Source: Clostridia bacterium
Lineage (GTDB): Bacteria > Bacillota_A > Clostridia > Christensenellales > Aristaeellaceae
DNA: 64,000 bases
Assembly: GCA_017938645.1 (NCBI GenBank)
Contig: JAGBBE010000205.1
Coordinates: forward strand, 25,183-89,182
Reading direction: 5' to 3'
This document shows, piece after piece, positions 20,255 through 28,175 of this stretch. The notes beneath the pieces are model-generated. The model did not search any database and was not told the origin of the DNA. It saw only the letters and a program-made list of their open reading frames with translations. The position numbers were made by a program, and so were the translations under genes. Position 1 is the stretch's first letter, and each line of letters opens with the position of its first letter.

Positions 20255-21526
20255 TTAAAGAATGTACTCCGTAATGCAGTCGTACCAGTGAACATAGACC
20301 TGACCGTTTACAATGAGTCTGTCGTTATCCGGCAGCTGCTCGCTCCATTTCTTCTGGTAGCGTTCGATGGCCCAGTCATCCCGGTTGAATCTGCGCCACA
20401 GAATGGTTTTTCCATTCTGATCGAGGAATTGCTCGGACACCACGCCGGAATTGTAGGTTTCAATGTCCATCACGCAGATGGTATCATAGCTTCTGCCGCC
20501 AATGGTAACCGTATATCTTCCCACTACGTCAAGCAGAAACTCCTTGTTAACCGTGGTAACGGCTGTTCCTTCCCTGCGGATGTCCCCCTTGGGCACCGGA
20601 TTGGTTTCGTTTCCGCAATTATCCTCTCCGAAACCCCAGTTTGGCAAAAACTCCTCCCCGTCAAGGAACGTGATATAATTGCGCACATCTCCTTCGTTTC
20701 TCAGCGCCGCCAGATAGCGGCAATGCGTATCGGTGAGCTGCACAACAAAGTTCCAGTCGATCGCTTCCTTGGGTTTTGCATATGGCGTTTCGCGCGCCGT
20801 CAGTTCCACGCCTTCAATTCCGTGAACCTTCGCCTTTCCCGTCACCTTCAGATCGTATACATTACTGCACTTGCGGGAGGGAATGTCATACATACCCCAG
20901 CTGAGCTTCTCTCCAAGCTTGGGAACAAGAAACCAGCCCATCATTTCTTCCCACCTGACCGCAAAAGGCGGCTCGGCGCTTGCTTCGATCCGATATTCAG
21001 GAATATACTCAGGCATCTTTTTCATGCTGTCTTCTCCTTTCGGTTCATCCGTGCGACAGGGATATATGTTTTTGAAATTCTGCTTTGCCGTATGCAGCCT
21101 GCTCTTGACCGTTCCAAGCGGAATGTTCAGAAGCTGCGCAATTTCCGCTTGCGGCATTTCCTTCCACCAGAACAGGTACAAAATCTGCTTGTCCTTGTCG
21201 CCAAGCCGGTTCAGCGTTTCCCTGACCGTTTCCACCACGGAAACACCGCGCCGGCCAATGGATATCTGTGTTTCCGCCAGATTCTCAACCGGAATTTCCA
21301 GCTGAGCTGCCTTGCGGCGGAAGTAATCGCTGCACTTGTTTCTGGCAATGCTGATGATCCACGCTCTGAACGACTCCCTGTTCTTCAGCTGCGGAAATTT
21401 CTGATAGGCAGCAAGGAATATTTCCTGCAGCACATCATCCGCATCCGCTCTGGAGCAAATCTTAAACCTAACATACCGTTCTGCTGCGCCGCTTGCTGCT
21501 TGAAGCAGTTTCTCAAACTCGTCCAT
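20255..21526 (-). CDS. ECF-type RNA polymerase sigma factor with a large C-terminal extension
   Basis: 423 residues. Residues ~1-165 are an ECF sigma factor: region 2 DADDVLQEIFLAAYQKFP, RAWIISIARNKCSDYFRR, region 4 AEIAQLLNIPLGTVKSRL. Residues ~170-423 form a separate domain (ERYQKKW, VNGQVYVHWYDCITEYIL at the end) that I cannot assign. It may sense a ligand in place of an anti-sigma factor, and none is encoded nearby. AAGGAGG lies 6 nt before the ATG. An ECF-like promoter upstream suggests autoregulation. Confidence 0.85.
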   Translation of the reverse strand: MDEFEKLLQAASGAAERYVRFKICSRADADDVLQEIFLAAYQKFPQLKNRESFRAWIISIARNKCSDYFRRKAAQLEIPVENLAETQISIGRRGVSVVETVRETLNRLGDKDKQILYLFWWKEMPQAEIAQLLNIPLGTVKSRLHTAKQNFKNIYPCRTDEPKGEDSMKKMPEYIPEYRIEASAEPPFAVRWEEMMGWFLVPKLGEKLSWGMYDIPSRKCSNVYDLKVTGKAKVHGIEGVELTARETPYAKPKEAIDWNFVVQLTDTHCRYLAALRNEGDVRNYITFLDGEEFLPNWGFGEDNCGNETNPVPKGDIRREGTAVTTVNKEFLLDVVGRYTVTIGGRSYDTICVMDIETYNSGVVSEQFLDQNGKTILWRRFNRDDWAIERYQKKWSEQLPDNDRLIVNGQVYVHWYDCITEYIL

Positions 21527-21574
21527 ATCACACCTCCTTCATTCTCAGAATGAATAAAACCGGTTTCACCTATA

Positions 21575-21602
21575 TAGACGCATCCTGATTCTGAAAAGTT
21601 CA
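21575..21602 (-). promoter_or_regulatory. ECF-type promoter, probable autoregulation
   Basis: Minus strand: TGAAC (21598-21602), 17 bp, then CGTCTA (21575-21580). The second extended ECF gene has TGAAC-17-CACTTA upstream (39920-39947), and both -35 blocks continue as TGAACTTT. This matches the TGAAC-N16/17-CGT architecture of Firmicutes ECF promoters. Confidence 0.55.
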
Positions 21603-21621
21603 TTCTGCGGAAAAACCATTC

Positions 21622-21656
21622 AAAAAAACGGTACAGCAGAAGCACTGCACCGTTTT
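21622..21656 (-). terminator. Terminator downstream of the rho-like locus
   Basis: Minus strand stem ACGGTGCAG/CTGTACCGT (positions 21644-21652 and 21628-21636) followed by seven T residues. Confidence 0.85.
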
Positions 21657-21668
21657 GACCAAGAGATG

Positions 21669-23655
21669 TTACTTTTTCAGATATCCGCTTTTCTCCCACA
21701 GGGCGATCCAGTCCTTGAGGCGCTCGAGCAGATCGGCGTTGCATTTGGTTTTCTTCATCATATCCACCAGCTGAACGACCGCTTCACCGTTGGTGGCTGC
21801 GCCGAGCACCTTGCGGATGGCGCGCAGGCCTTCCTTCTGCTCATTGCTTAAGAGCATATCGTCCTTCTTGGTGCCGCTGAGCTGCAAGTCGATCATCGGA
21901 TGCACGGGATCGTTTTCACGCTCGGAGCAAAGCGCCAGCTCCATATTGGCCGTACCGCGGAATTCTTCAAAGATGATATCGTCCACGCGGGAGGCAGTGT
22001 TGACGGCGATGGAGGCGATCATGGTGAGGCTTCCGGCATCGCGGGTGTTGCGCGCAGCGCCGAAGAAACGCTTGGGCTTGACCAGTGCGGCCGGGGTGAC
22101 GGTATTGGTCATGGGTCGTCCGCCCTGGGACAGCACCGACTGATAGGCGCGGGTGAGCTTGGTGAGGCTGTCGAGCAGAATCACCACATTGTGTCCCATT
22201 TCCACCAGACGCATGGCGCGTTCAAGCATCGTTTCGCTCACGCGGGTCTGGGTTTCGGGCGCATCGGCAAAGGTAGGCAAAGACTTCGGCTTCCACGCTT
22301 TCGCTGATTTCGGTGACTTCCTCAGGCGCAACGTCGATGAGGAGCATCAGCACGTCCGCCGCGGGATCGTTGCGCTTAATGGCGCGGGCCATTTCGCTCA
22401 TCAGCGTCAGGCGGCCGGATTCCGGCGGTGAAACAATCATCGCACGCTGGCCGAAGCCCATGGGCGCAATCAGATCCACCAGACGGATGGCCATGGAGCT
22501 TTCTTCCCCCTCCAGCACGATCCGCTTGTCGGGATAGACCGGCACGAGCTGTTCAAAGCTCAGGCGGTCGGGATTTTCCTGTGCCTCTTCGCCATTGAGC
22601 CTTTCCACATACAGGAGCGCGGCAAACTTATCGCCTTCGCGCTGGGCGCGGGCCTTGCCTTCCACATGGTCGCCGGTGCGCAGGCCATAGCGGCGGATCT
22701 GCGCCATGGACACATAGATATCCTTCTTGCCGGGCAGAAGCGACTTGCCGCGCAGGAAGCCGTAGCCGTCAGGAAGCACTTCCAGAATGCCCTGCACCGG
22801 TTCGCTCTGCGCCACCTGCATCATATCCGGCAGCTGACCGGCCTCGGCCTGCTCCATGAACTGCTGGTCGCGGGCCATGCGGTAGAGGCCGTCGTTGTAA
22901 TTGTTTTCGCTGGACTGCTGGGGCTGGAAGCTTCGCTGCTGATAGCCGTTGTAATTATTGCGGTAGCCTCCCTGCTGCTGATAATTGTTCTGCTGGTAAC
23001 CGCGATTCTGGTAGCCATAGTTATTCTGCTGATAGTTGCCGCGCTGCTGATAGCCGCCGTAATTCTGGTCACGGCTGCCGTAATCATTGCGGTTCTGATA
23101 GGGCTGACGCTGAGGCGCAGCGCGATAGCCCAAACGGTAGCCGTCCAGACGGGGTGCGTTATCCTGCGCAGGACGGTTCTCCTGACGCGCAGGCTCTGCG
23201 CTCATGCGGGGAGCTTCCTCCTGCATCTCCTGCTGAGGCTGAGGCGCGGGGCGGCTCTGCGGGCCAAAGCGGCTGGGTGCGGCGACATTGCGCTGCCATG
23301 CAGGCTTTTGCGCCTGTTCATTCTGCGCGGAACGCGCCTGCCATGCCTGACGGTACGCAGGACGATAGCCGCCCTCCTGTGATTCGCTCTGGTTCCACGG
23401 ACGGAAGCTTCCGCCGGGCGAAACGCTGGTCACGTCGGCAGAAAGGCTCGCCTCCTGCAGGGATTCCATGGTGGGCTGAGGCGCTGCTTCTGCCTTGGGT
23501 GCTTCGGGTGCAGCCGGTTCAGCGGCGCAAAGCTTTTCCGCAATACGTTCCACGATTCCTGCTTTATCAATGCCAGCGCCGAGCTTTACGCCGTTTTCCT
23601 TGGCCAGCTTGCGCAGCTGGATGACCGTCATGGTCTGCAGCTGTTCGATCTGCAA
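21669..23655 (-). pseudogene. rho: Rho-family transcription factor, frameshifted, with degenerate ATPase site and prion-like N-terminal region
   Basis: Two overlapping frames together give a whole Rho-like protein. The upstream part (23655 down to ~22276) has the Rho N-domain (MTVIQLRKLAKENG), an Asn/Gln/Tyr/Gly-rich stretch (~181-256), the RNA-binding cold-shock domain (GILEVLPDGYGFLR), FEQLVPVYPDKRI and FGQRAMIVSPPES. The downstream part (~22274 to 21669) continues TFADAPETQTRVSETML, ILLDSLTKLTRAYQS, KPKRFFGAARNT. The join needs a shift at ~22275; losing a CT from GCCTCTACC would explain it exactly. Walker A PPKAGKT is PPESGRL, the catalytic DERPEEVT is DVAPEEVT, and the arginine-rich stretch before the usual FPAID is replaced. 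Start TTG 23655 has GGAGGG upstream. It could be a real pseudogene, a sequencing error, or a Rho paralogue with lost ATPase. Confidence 0.85.
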
Positions 23656-23667
23656 AAGAAACCCTCC

Positions 23668-24690
23668 TTATCCTTCCTTGCGCGCGATGACGATATCGCG
23701 CTCCACAGCCTGCTCCACCCAATGCGAAAAATCAGCATAGGGTCCGTCCTCCAGAACGTGGAGCCCGGCTTCCGAGAGAACCCGCGCCACTTCCTTGCGG
23801 CGCAGGGTGTTGATATTGAATGAAAACGCCAGTGCGCCGCCCGGTTTCAGGGCGCGTACGCATCCGGGTGCAACGCGCTGAATAAGCCTTGCAAGCGAGG
23901 ACATGCCGCCGTTTTCTTTCGGAGCATGCTGCACGCCGTAGGGCAGGTCACTGGCAATCAGGTGAACGCTTCCGAGCTTGACCATTTCAGCGGTGCGGGC
24001 AGCATCGCCGTTGATCAGTTCAAGCTGCATCGTCCGTCCATCCTTCATGGCCTGTGTATCGGCGGCCACTGTGTAGGACGAGACACGTACGCTTCCGCCG
24101 CCCGGGAGCGTGCGGGACTGCTCGCAGCGCTTGTGCTTGATGCGGTGCAGTTTGAGCGAGCGTTCAAAATATCCGTCCGTTTCCGCGATGGCCTTGTGGT
24201 CGGTGTCGATGCCAACTGCATCGTGACCCTCGCACATGGCGCAGAAAAGCGTCGTTCCCTTGCCGCACATCGGATCCAGCACGCGCAGTTTTTCGCCGCT
24301 TCTGGCAAAATCAGAAGCAGCTCTCGCGCAGTGAAGCATCATCTGCGTGAAATCGGCATTGGTTTTGCCCTTGTATTTGAGCACGTGCGGCAGATCGTCC
24401 GGCAGAACCCCCTCGATGCTGCGTGCAATGGGACGGATCAAGCCGCCTTCAAGCACCTCGCCCGCCATACAAATCGAGGAATGACGTGAGATCTCCGCCC
24501 ACGCTTCATCGGTCATTTCATTTGTTTCAAACGTTAAAAACGGCTCCTGTCCAATCCGGGTCCATTCAGGCGATGCACCTTCCATCCCCCAGGCGCCCAG
24601 AAGGCATTGAAGCTCTAAAAGAGCCAGCTTTTGCAAAGACTGTCGATATCTCACATTTGCGTGCGGCTTCAGCAAAAAGGCGTAACGCAC
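23668..24690 (-). CDS. TRM11/UPF0020-like RNA methyltransferase
   Basis: A 340-residue S-adenosylmethionine-dependent methyltransferase. Motif I is VLDPMCGKGTTLF, motif II-like AVGIDTDHKAI, and the catalytic motif IV is ASDLPYGVQH ((N/D)PPY type), typical of N2-guanine tRNA methyltransferases of the TRM11 group. Post-motif FSFNINTLRRKEV follows. The exact target base is unknown. GTG start at 24690 with GAGGA upstream. It precedes rho by 12 nt on the same strand, so the two are likely cotranscribed. Confidence 0.82.
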   Translation of the reverse strand: MRYAFLLKPHANVRYRQSLQKLALLELQCLLGAWGMEGASPEWTRIGQEPFLTFETNEMTDEAWAEISRHSSICMAGEVLEGGLIRPIARSIEGVLPDDLPHVLKYKGKTNADFTQMMLHCARAASDFARSGEKLRVLDPMCGKGTTLFCAMCEGHDAVGIDTDHKAIAETDGYFERSLKLHRIKHKRCEQSRTLPGGGSVRVSSYTVAADTQAMKDGRTMQLELINGDAARTAEMVKLGSVHLIASDLPYGVQHAPKENGGMSSLARLIQRVAPGCVRALKPGGALAFSFNINTLRRKEVARVLSEAGLHVLEDGPYADFSHWVEQAVERDIVIARKEG

Positions 24691-24950
24691 AAATAATCCT
24701 CATTTCCATTTCATTCAACATATCCGGAAATTCACTGTCAGACGTGACAGAACACCAGTTGAAATCAGTATATCACAACGTTTTCCCATTTGCAAACATT
24801 TTTCCAGTTGTGAATTCATGCCTCCCGGGCACGAATTCAATGCGCCGTGCTTGCCAATTCATGCTTTGCAGGGTATAATCTTTACCGTTCCCATCATGAT
24901 GAATTGTATGCGCTGCTTTTTTCCGCATGCATTTGAAAGGAGGTTTCTCA

Positions 24951-25748
24951 ATGGGAATTCTCAGCAGGCTGCAGAGCTGGTTCAACTGGCTGATGGCCGA
25001 TCCCGCTGACTTCATTGTCTACCTGATCTATTTTGCCGCATCGATTCTTCTGACGCTGATGCTCCATGAAATTGCGCACGGTTATGTGGCGTGGAAATGC
25101 GGCGATCCTACGGCCAAAATGCTGGGCCGCCTTTCGCTGGATCCCCGCAGGCACCTTGATCCCATAGGCACGCTGTTTCTGGTCTTTTTCGGCTTCGGCT
25201 GGGCCAAACCCGTGCCGGTCAATCCCCGCAACTTCGACAACTATCGCCGCGATGATTTTCTGGTAAGTATCGCAGGCATCACGGTCAACATCACGCTGTT
25301 TCTGCTGTCCCTTTCTCTGGCTGTGGGCCTCAATGGTCTTCTCTGGAAGCCGGAGGTCATCGAGTTTTATGGTGCGCGCGAGCTCCTGAGCTCCAACGGC
25401 ATCGGATATGCGGTGCTGCTGGGCGGCGGCGGCGCGGACAATGTGGATGCGATGCGCTATCCGTGGCTTCAGTACATCCAGCGTTTCCTGCTTCTGTTTG
25501 CCACGATGAATCTGTCGGTGGGTCTGTTCAATCTCCTGCCCATTCCTCCGCTGGACGGCTACCACATCATCAACGACATTCTCCTCAAGGGCAGATTCAA
25601 CCTTGGCCGCAACGCCTTCCAGATCACGCAGGTGATCCTGATCGTCCTGTGCCTGAGCGGCGCGTTTTCCCGCATTCTCAACACCGCCTTTGACGCGGTG
25701 GAAGACGCGGTGCTCAATCTATTGCTGATGATCGCGGGGTTGAACTGA
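24951..25748 (+). CDS. Site-2 protease family (M50) membrane metalloprotease
   Basis: A 265-residue membrane protein with zinc motif LMLHEIAHGYVAW (HExxH) in the first helices and the second metal motif LLPIPPLDGYHII near the C-terminal third. These short M50B proteins cut substrates within the membrane or process small membrane proteins. ATG 24951 follows AAAGGAGG by 7 nt. The stop overlaps the scpA start as TGATG, an arrangement common in Firmicutes, where this gene precedes scpAB. Confidence 0.92.
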   Translation: MGILSRLQSWFNWLMADPADFIVYLIYFAASILLTLMLHEIAHGYVAWKCGDPTAKMLGRLSLDPRRHLDPIGTLFLVFFGFGWAKPVPVNPRNFDNYRRDDFLVSIAGITVNITLFLLSLSLAVGLNGLLWKPEVIEFYGARELLSSNGIGYAVLLGGGGADNVDAMRYPWLQYIQRFLLLFATMNLSVGLFNLLPIPPLDGYHIINDILLKGRFNLGRNAFQITQVILIVLCLSGAFSRILNTAFDAVEDAVLNLLLMIAGLN

Positions 25749-26557
25749 TGGCGCTGAGCTTTCATCTCAAACAATTCGACGGGCCGCTGGATCTGCTGCT
25801 CACGCTGATCGGCAAGGCCAAAATCGATCTTCAGGAAATCTTCGTAAGCGACATCACCGAGCAGTACATCGAAATCGTCAGGAACGCCGAGGATTTCGAC
25901 ATGGACGAGGCCAGCGAGTTCATCGCTATGGCTGCAACGCTGGTGGAAATCAAAAGCCGTCATCTGCTGCCCAAGCCGCCCAAGGAGGAAGAGGAAGATC
26001 CCGAGCAGGCGCTCATCGCCCGACTGATCGCCTACAAGCAGTTCAAGGAAAGCGCCGAAAACATGAGCAGCTTTGAAAAGAGCGCTCTGCAGGTCTTCGG
26101 CAAGCTTCCCGAGGAATATCCGCTTCCGCCGCCCACTTTTGAACTGGACGGCTTAACGCTCGAAGCGCTGTGGGAAGCCCTTTTGCGCGTGCAGAACCGC
26201 ACTCCTGCCGAACCGCGCGAGGTGGATTTCCGCCTGCGCGATATCCGGCGCGACAACTACACCGTGGAAGGCTGCATGGAGGCCATCGAAAGCAAGCTGG
26301 TCATGGGCGAAACGCGGTTTGACGAGCTTTTTTCCGACGCTCCGGGCAAAGAGGAGGTTGTGACCCTCTTCATTGCCCTGCTGGAAATCCTCAAGCTCGG
26401 CAAGGCGCATGTAAAGCAGAGCGCTACGTTTGACACCATTCTTTTGGTACCCGGAAGGAAGGAAACCGATGGAGACGAGAACGACGGAGACGACGCAGCT
26501 GCCTCAGATCATCGAGGCCATTCTGTTCGTCGCAGGAGAGCCCGTAGCAATCAATGA
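25748..26557 (+). CDS. scpA: Segregation and condensation protein A
   Basis: A 269-residue kleisin that bridges SMC heads in the chromosome-condensing complex. N-terminal FDGPLDLLLTLIGKAKIDL and EFIAMAATLVEIKSRHLLP are diagnostic. The conserved C-terminal winged helix ends near FDTILLV. A low-complexity tail of ~30 residues (Asp/Asn/Gly then Arg-rich) continues because the frame runs on over the start of scpB. The normal family end is just before this tail. Confidence 0.95.
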   Translation: MALSFHLKQFDGPLDLLLTLIGKAKIDLQEIFVSDITEQYIEIVRNAEDFDMDEASEFIAMAATLVEIKSRHLLPKPPKEEEEDPEQALIARLIAYKQFKESAENMSSFEKSALQVFGKLPEEYPLPPPTFELDGLTLEALWEALLRVQNRTPAEPREVDFRLRDIRRDNYTVEGCMEAIESKLVMGETRFDELFSDAPGKEEVVTLFIALLEILKLGKAHVKQSATFDTILLVPGRKETDGDENDGDDAAASDHRGHSVRRRRARSNQ

Positions 26558-27032
26558 TCTGAGCATTGCACTGGGCGTGAGCGATATGGAAACCATCCGC
26601 GCGGTGGAGGAACTGGAGCGCGCCATGGACGAGGAAAAACGCGGTATCACCGTGAAGCGCTACGGCGATCACCTGCGCCTTGAAACGCGCGCCGAATATG
26701 CGCCTTACGTGGAACGCATGCTTCAGCCCGTGCAGCGCCAGTCCCTTTCGCAAACGGCCATGGAGACGCTGGCGGTGATTGCCTACCGTCAGCCTACCAC
26801 CAAGGGCGAGGTAGAGCAGGTGCGCGGGGTGAAGTGCGACTACTCCGTGCAGTCACTCCTGCAAAAAGGACTCATCAAGGAAGTAGGCCGCAAGGAGGCG
26901 CTCGGCCGTCCGATCCTTTACGCTACCACGGATAAATTTCTCGAACACTTCGGCATTTCCGACATCCGCGAGCTCCCGCCGCTGCCCGATCCTCAGCCCG
27001 TGGAAAAGGTCGAGGAACCTTTGACACCCTGA
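26469..27032 (+). CDS. scpB: Segregation and condensation protein B
   Basis: A 187-residue winged-helix partner of ScpA in the SMC complex. Motifs are IIEAILFVAGEPVAI and LAVIAYRQPTTKGEVEQVRG, with YATTDKFLEHFGI at the end. The start ATG 26469 has AAGGAAGG 7 nt upstream, which puts it 89 nt inside scpA in another frame. The upstream in-frame extension is less likely to be used. The gene ends before a strong terminator. Confidence 0.94.
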   Translation: METRTTETTQLPQIIEAILFVAGEPVAINDLSIALGVSDMETIRAVEELERAMDEEKRGITVKRYGDHLRLETRAEYAPYVERMLQPVQRQSLSQTAMETLAVIAYRQPTTKGEVEQVRGVKCDYSVQSLLQKGLIKEVGRKEALGRPILYATTDKFLEHFGISDIRELPPLPDPQPVEKVEEPLTP

Positions 27033-27050
27033 TATATGTATTCTTTTCAT

Positions 27051-27084
27051 GCGTTCGGCACACACTGTGTCCGAACGCTTTTTT
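27051..27084 (+). terminator. Rho-independent terminator of the M50-scpA-scpB operon
   Basis: 8-bp stem GCGTTCGG/CCGAACGC (27051-27058, 27071-27078) extended by ACAC/GTGT, then TTTTTT. The ribosome site of the next gene follows at once. Confidence 0.85.
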
Positions 27085-27103
27085 GTATGAAGGAGGCCTT
27101 TTC

Positions 27104-27460
27104 TTGAAACAAACCGTGCTGATCCTGACCGCTCTGGTTCTTACGCTCATGGTGGTTACAGGCTTCATCCTCACCGGCAGCCTGCGCCAGACAGAATTGA
27201 TGGCGCAGCGCGATGAAATGCTGATGGATCTTCGTCAGCAGCATTCCGACCTGACGCTTGAAAATCTTCGCCTTACCCGCGAACTTGACCAGACCCGCAC
27301 CGAACGCGACGCTCTCACCGCCCAGCTTAACGACGCCATTCTCGCTTCGCAGGAGGCCAACGACGCCGTCGCATTTCAGGTATCCCAGCGTCAGTCGCTC
27401 GAAACGGCGCTGGATCAGGCAAACCGTGAAATCGAACGTCTGCGAACGCCTTCCGAGTGA
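27104..27460 (+). CDS. Small membrane-anchored coiled-coil protein
   Basis: 118 residues: an N-terminal hydrophobic helix (KQTVLILTALVLTLMVVTGF) anchors a long charged helix with heptad spacing (LTLENLRLTRELDQTRTERD), predicting a coiled coil. TTG start at 27104, 8 nt after AAGGAGG. The function is not recognised; the shape resembles cell-division or envelope helper proteins such as FtsL/FtsB, but sequence similarity is not evident. Confidence 0.7.
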   Translation: MKQTVLILTALVLTLMVVTGFILTGSLRQTELMAQRDEMLMDLRQQHSDLTLENLRLTRELDQTRTERDALTAQLNDAILASQEANDAVAFQVSQRQSLETALDQANREIERLRTPSE

Positions 27461-27472
27461 CGCACCAAACCA

Positions 27473-27526
27473 AAAGCACTCCATATACTGCTAACGGAAC
27501 CAACTTCCGCAGCAAAGGAGTGCTTT
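27473..27526 (+). promoter_or_regulatory. Hairpin sequestering the ribosome site of the LysM-like gene
   Basis: AAAGCACTCC (27473-27482) pairs with GGAGTGCTTT (27517-27526), and an inner stem CGGAA/TTCCG forms inside. The 3' arm contains the AAAGGAG ribosome site for the ATG at 27533. It could be a terminator of the previous gene or a translational switch. Confidence 0.5.
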
Positions 27527-27532
27527 CTTTCT

Positions 27533-28018
27533 ATGATGATTGATGTTCCTGCCCAGCCCGATGAAGGCCCGGCCACGCTTCCAACGCCTGACGTTTCAAC
27601 CGACAATCAGCCCGCCGAACCCGGCGAAGGCCCCTCTTCGCTTCCCACGCCCACTCTGCCGTCCCGTCCTGCCGTTCCCATTCGCCTCTGTCCCTTCGGC
27701 TACACAAGCGGCGTTGTTCAGAACGGTCAGACCTTCACAGACCTTCTTTTGCAGCACAACGTGAGCTATCAGGCCATGCGAAGCGCCAATCCCACGCTGC
27801 CCACCACACGCCTTTCCCCCGGCACCTTCTACTGCGTGCCGCCGTCCGGCTCCCGCCGCCTCTGCCCCGTCGGCTCTCAAACCTATATCATGGGCGAGTT
27901 CGAAGACCTCAACACCCTCGCCGAGCTCTTCTCCGTCTCCCCCGGCGTCTTCCTCACCCTCAACACCCAGCTCGCCCCCGGCGACTTCGTGGCCGGAAGA
28001 GTGGTGTGCGTACCGTAA
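27533..28018 (+). CDS. LysM-like two-repeat protein
   Basis: 161 residues. A Pro/Glu/Gly-rich start with a repeated P-(D/G)EGP-x-x-LPTP unit precedes two divergent LysM-like modules: one (~55-105) with VVQNGQTFTDLLLQHNVSYQ and ANPTL, ending FYCVPP, and one (~111-161) with NTLAELFSVSPGVFLTLNTQ ending VVCVP. Each module is preceded by LCP. LysM domains bind GlcNAc polymers such as peptidoglycan. There is no signal peptide, which suggests a forespore or coat-type location or non-classical export (inference). Confidence 0.68.
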   Translation: MMIDVPAQPDEGPATLPTPDVSTDNQPAEPGEGPSSLPTPTLPSRPAVPIRLCPFGYTSGVVQNGQTFTDLLLQHNVSYQAMRSANPTLPTTRLSPGTFYCVPPSGSRRLCPVGSQTYIMGEFEDLNTLAELFSVSPGVFLTLNTQLAPGDFVAGRVVCVP

Positions 28019-28019
28019 A

Positions 28020-28166
28020 AAGGGGACGTTGGAGGCGCTGCCTCCAAACCTCCGCTTAAGGGCTGTCGCCCTTAAGAATCCCTTCATTGATCTCAAAGAA
28101 TGGGATTCCAAAGGGTGAAACCCTTTGGCGGTGGGTTTGGGAGGCGGAGCCTTCCAACGTCCCCTT
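28020..28166. repeat. Palindromic multi-hairpin element between converging genes
   Basis: Outer inverted repeats AAGGGGACGTTGGAGGC (28020-28036) and GCCTTCCAACGTCCCCTT (28149-28166). Each arm holds further hairpins: GGAGGC/GCCTCC and CTTAAGGGC/GCCCTTAAG on the left, CCAAAGGGT/ACCCTTTGG on the right. The centre forms AATCCC/GGGATT. It encodes no protein and resembles a miniature mobile element or REP-type sequence; it may also terminate both flanking genes. Confidence 0.7.
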
Positions 28167-28175
28167 CGTTCGTAC

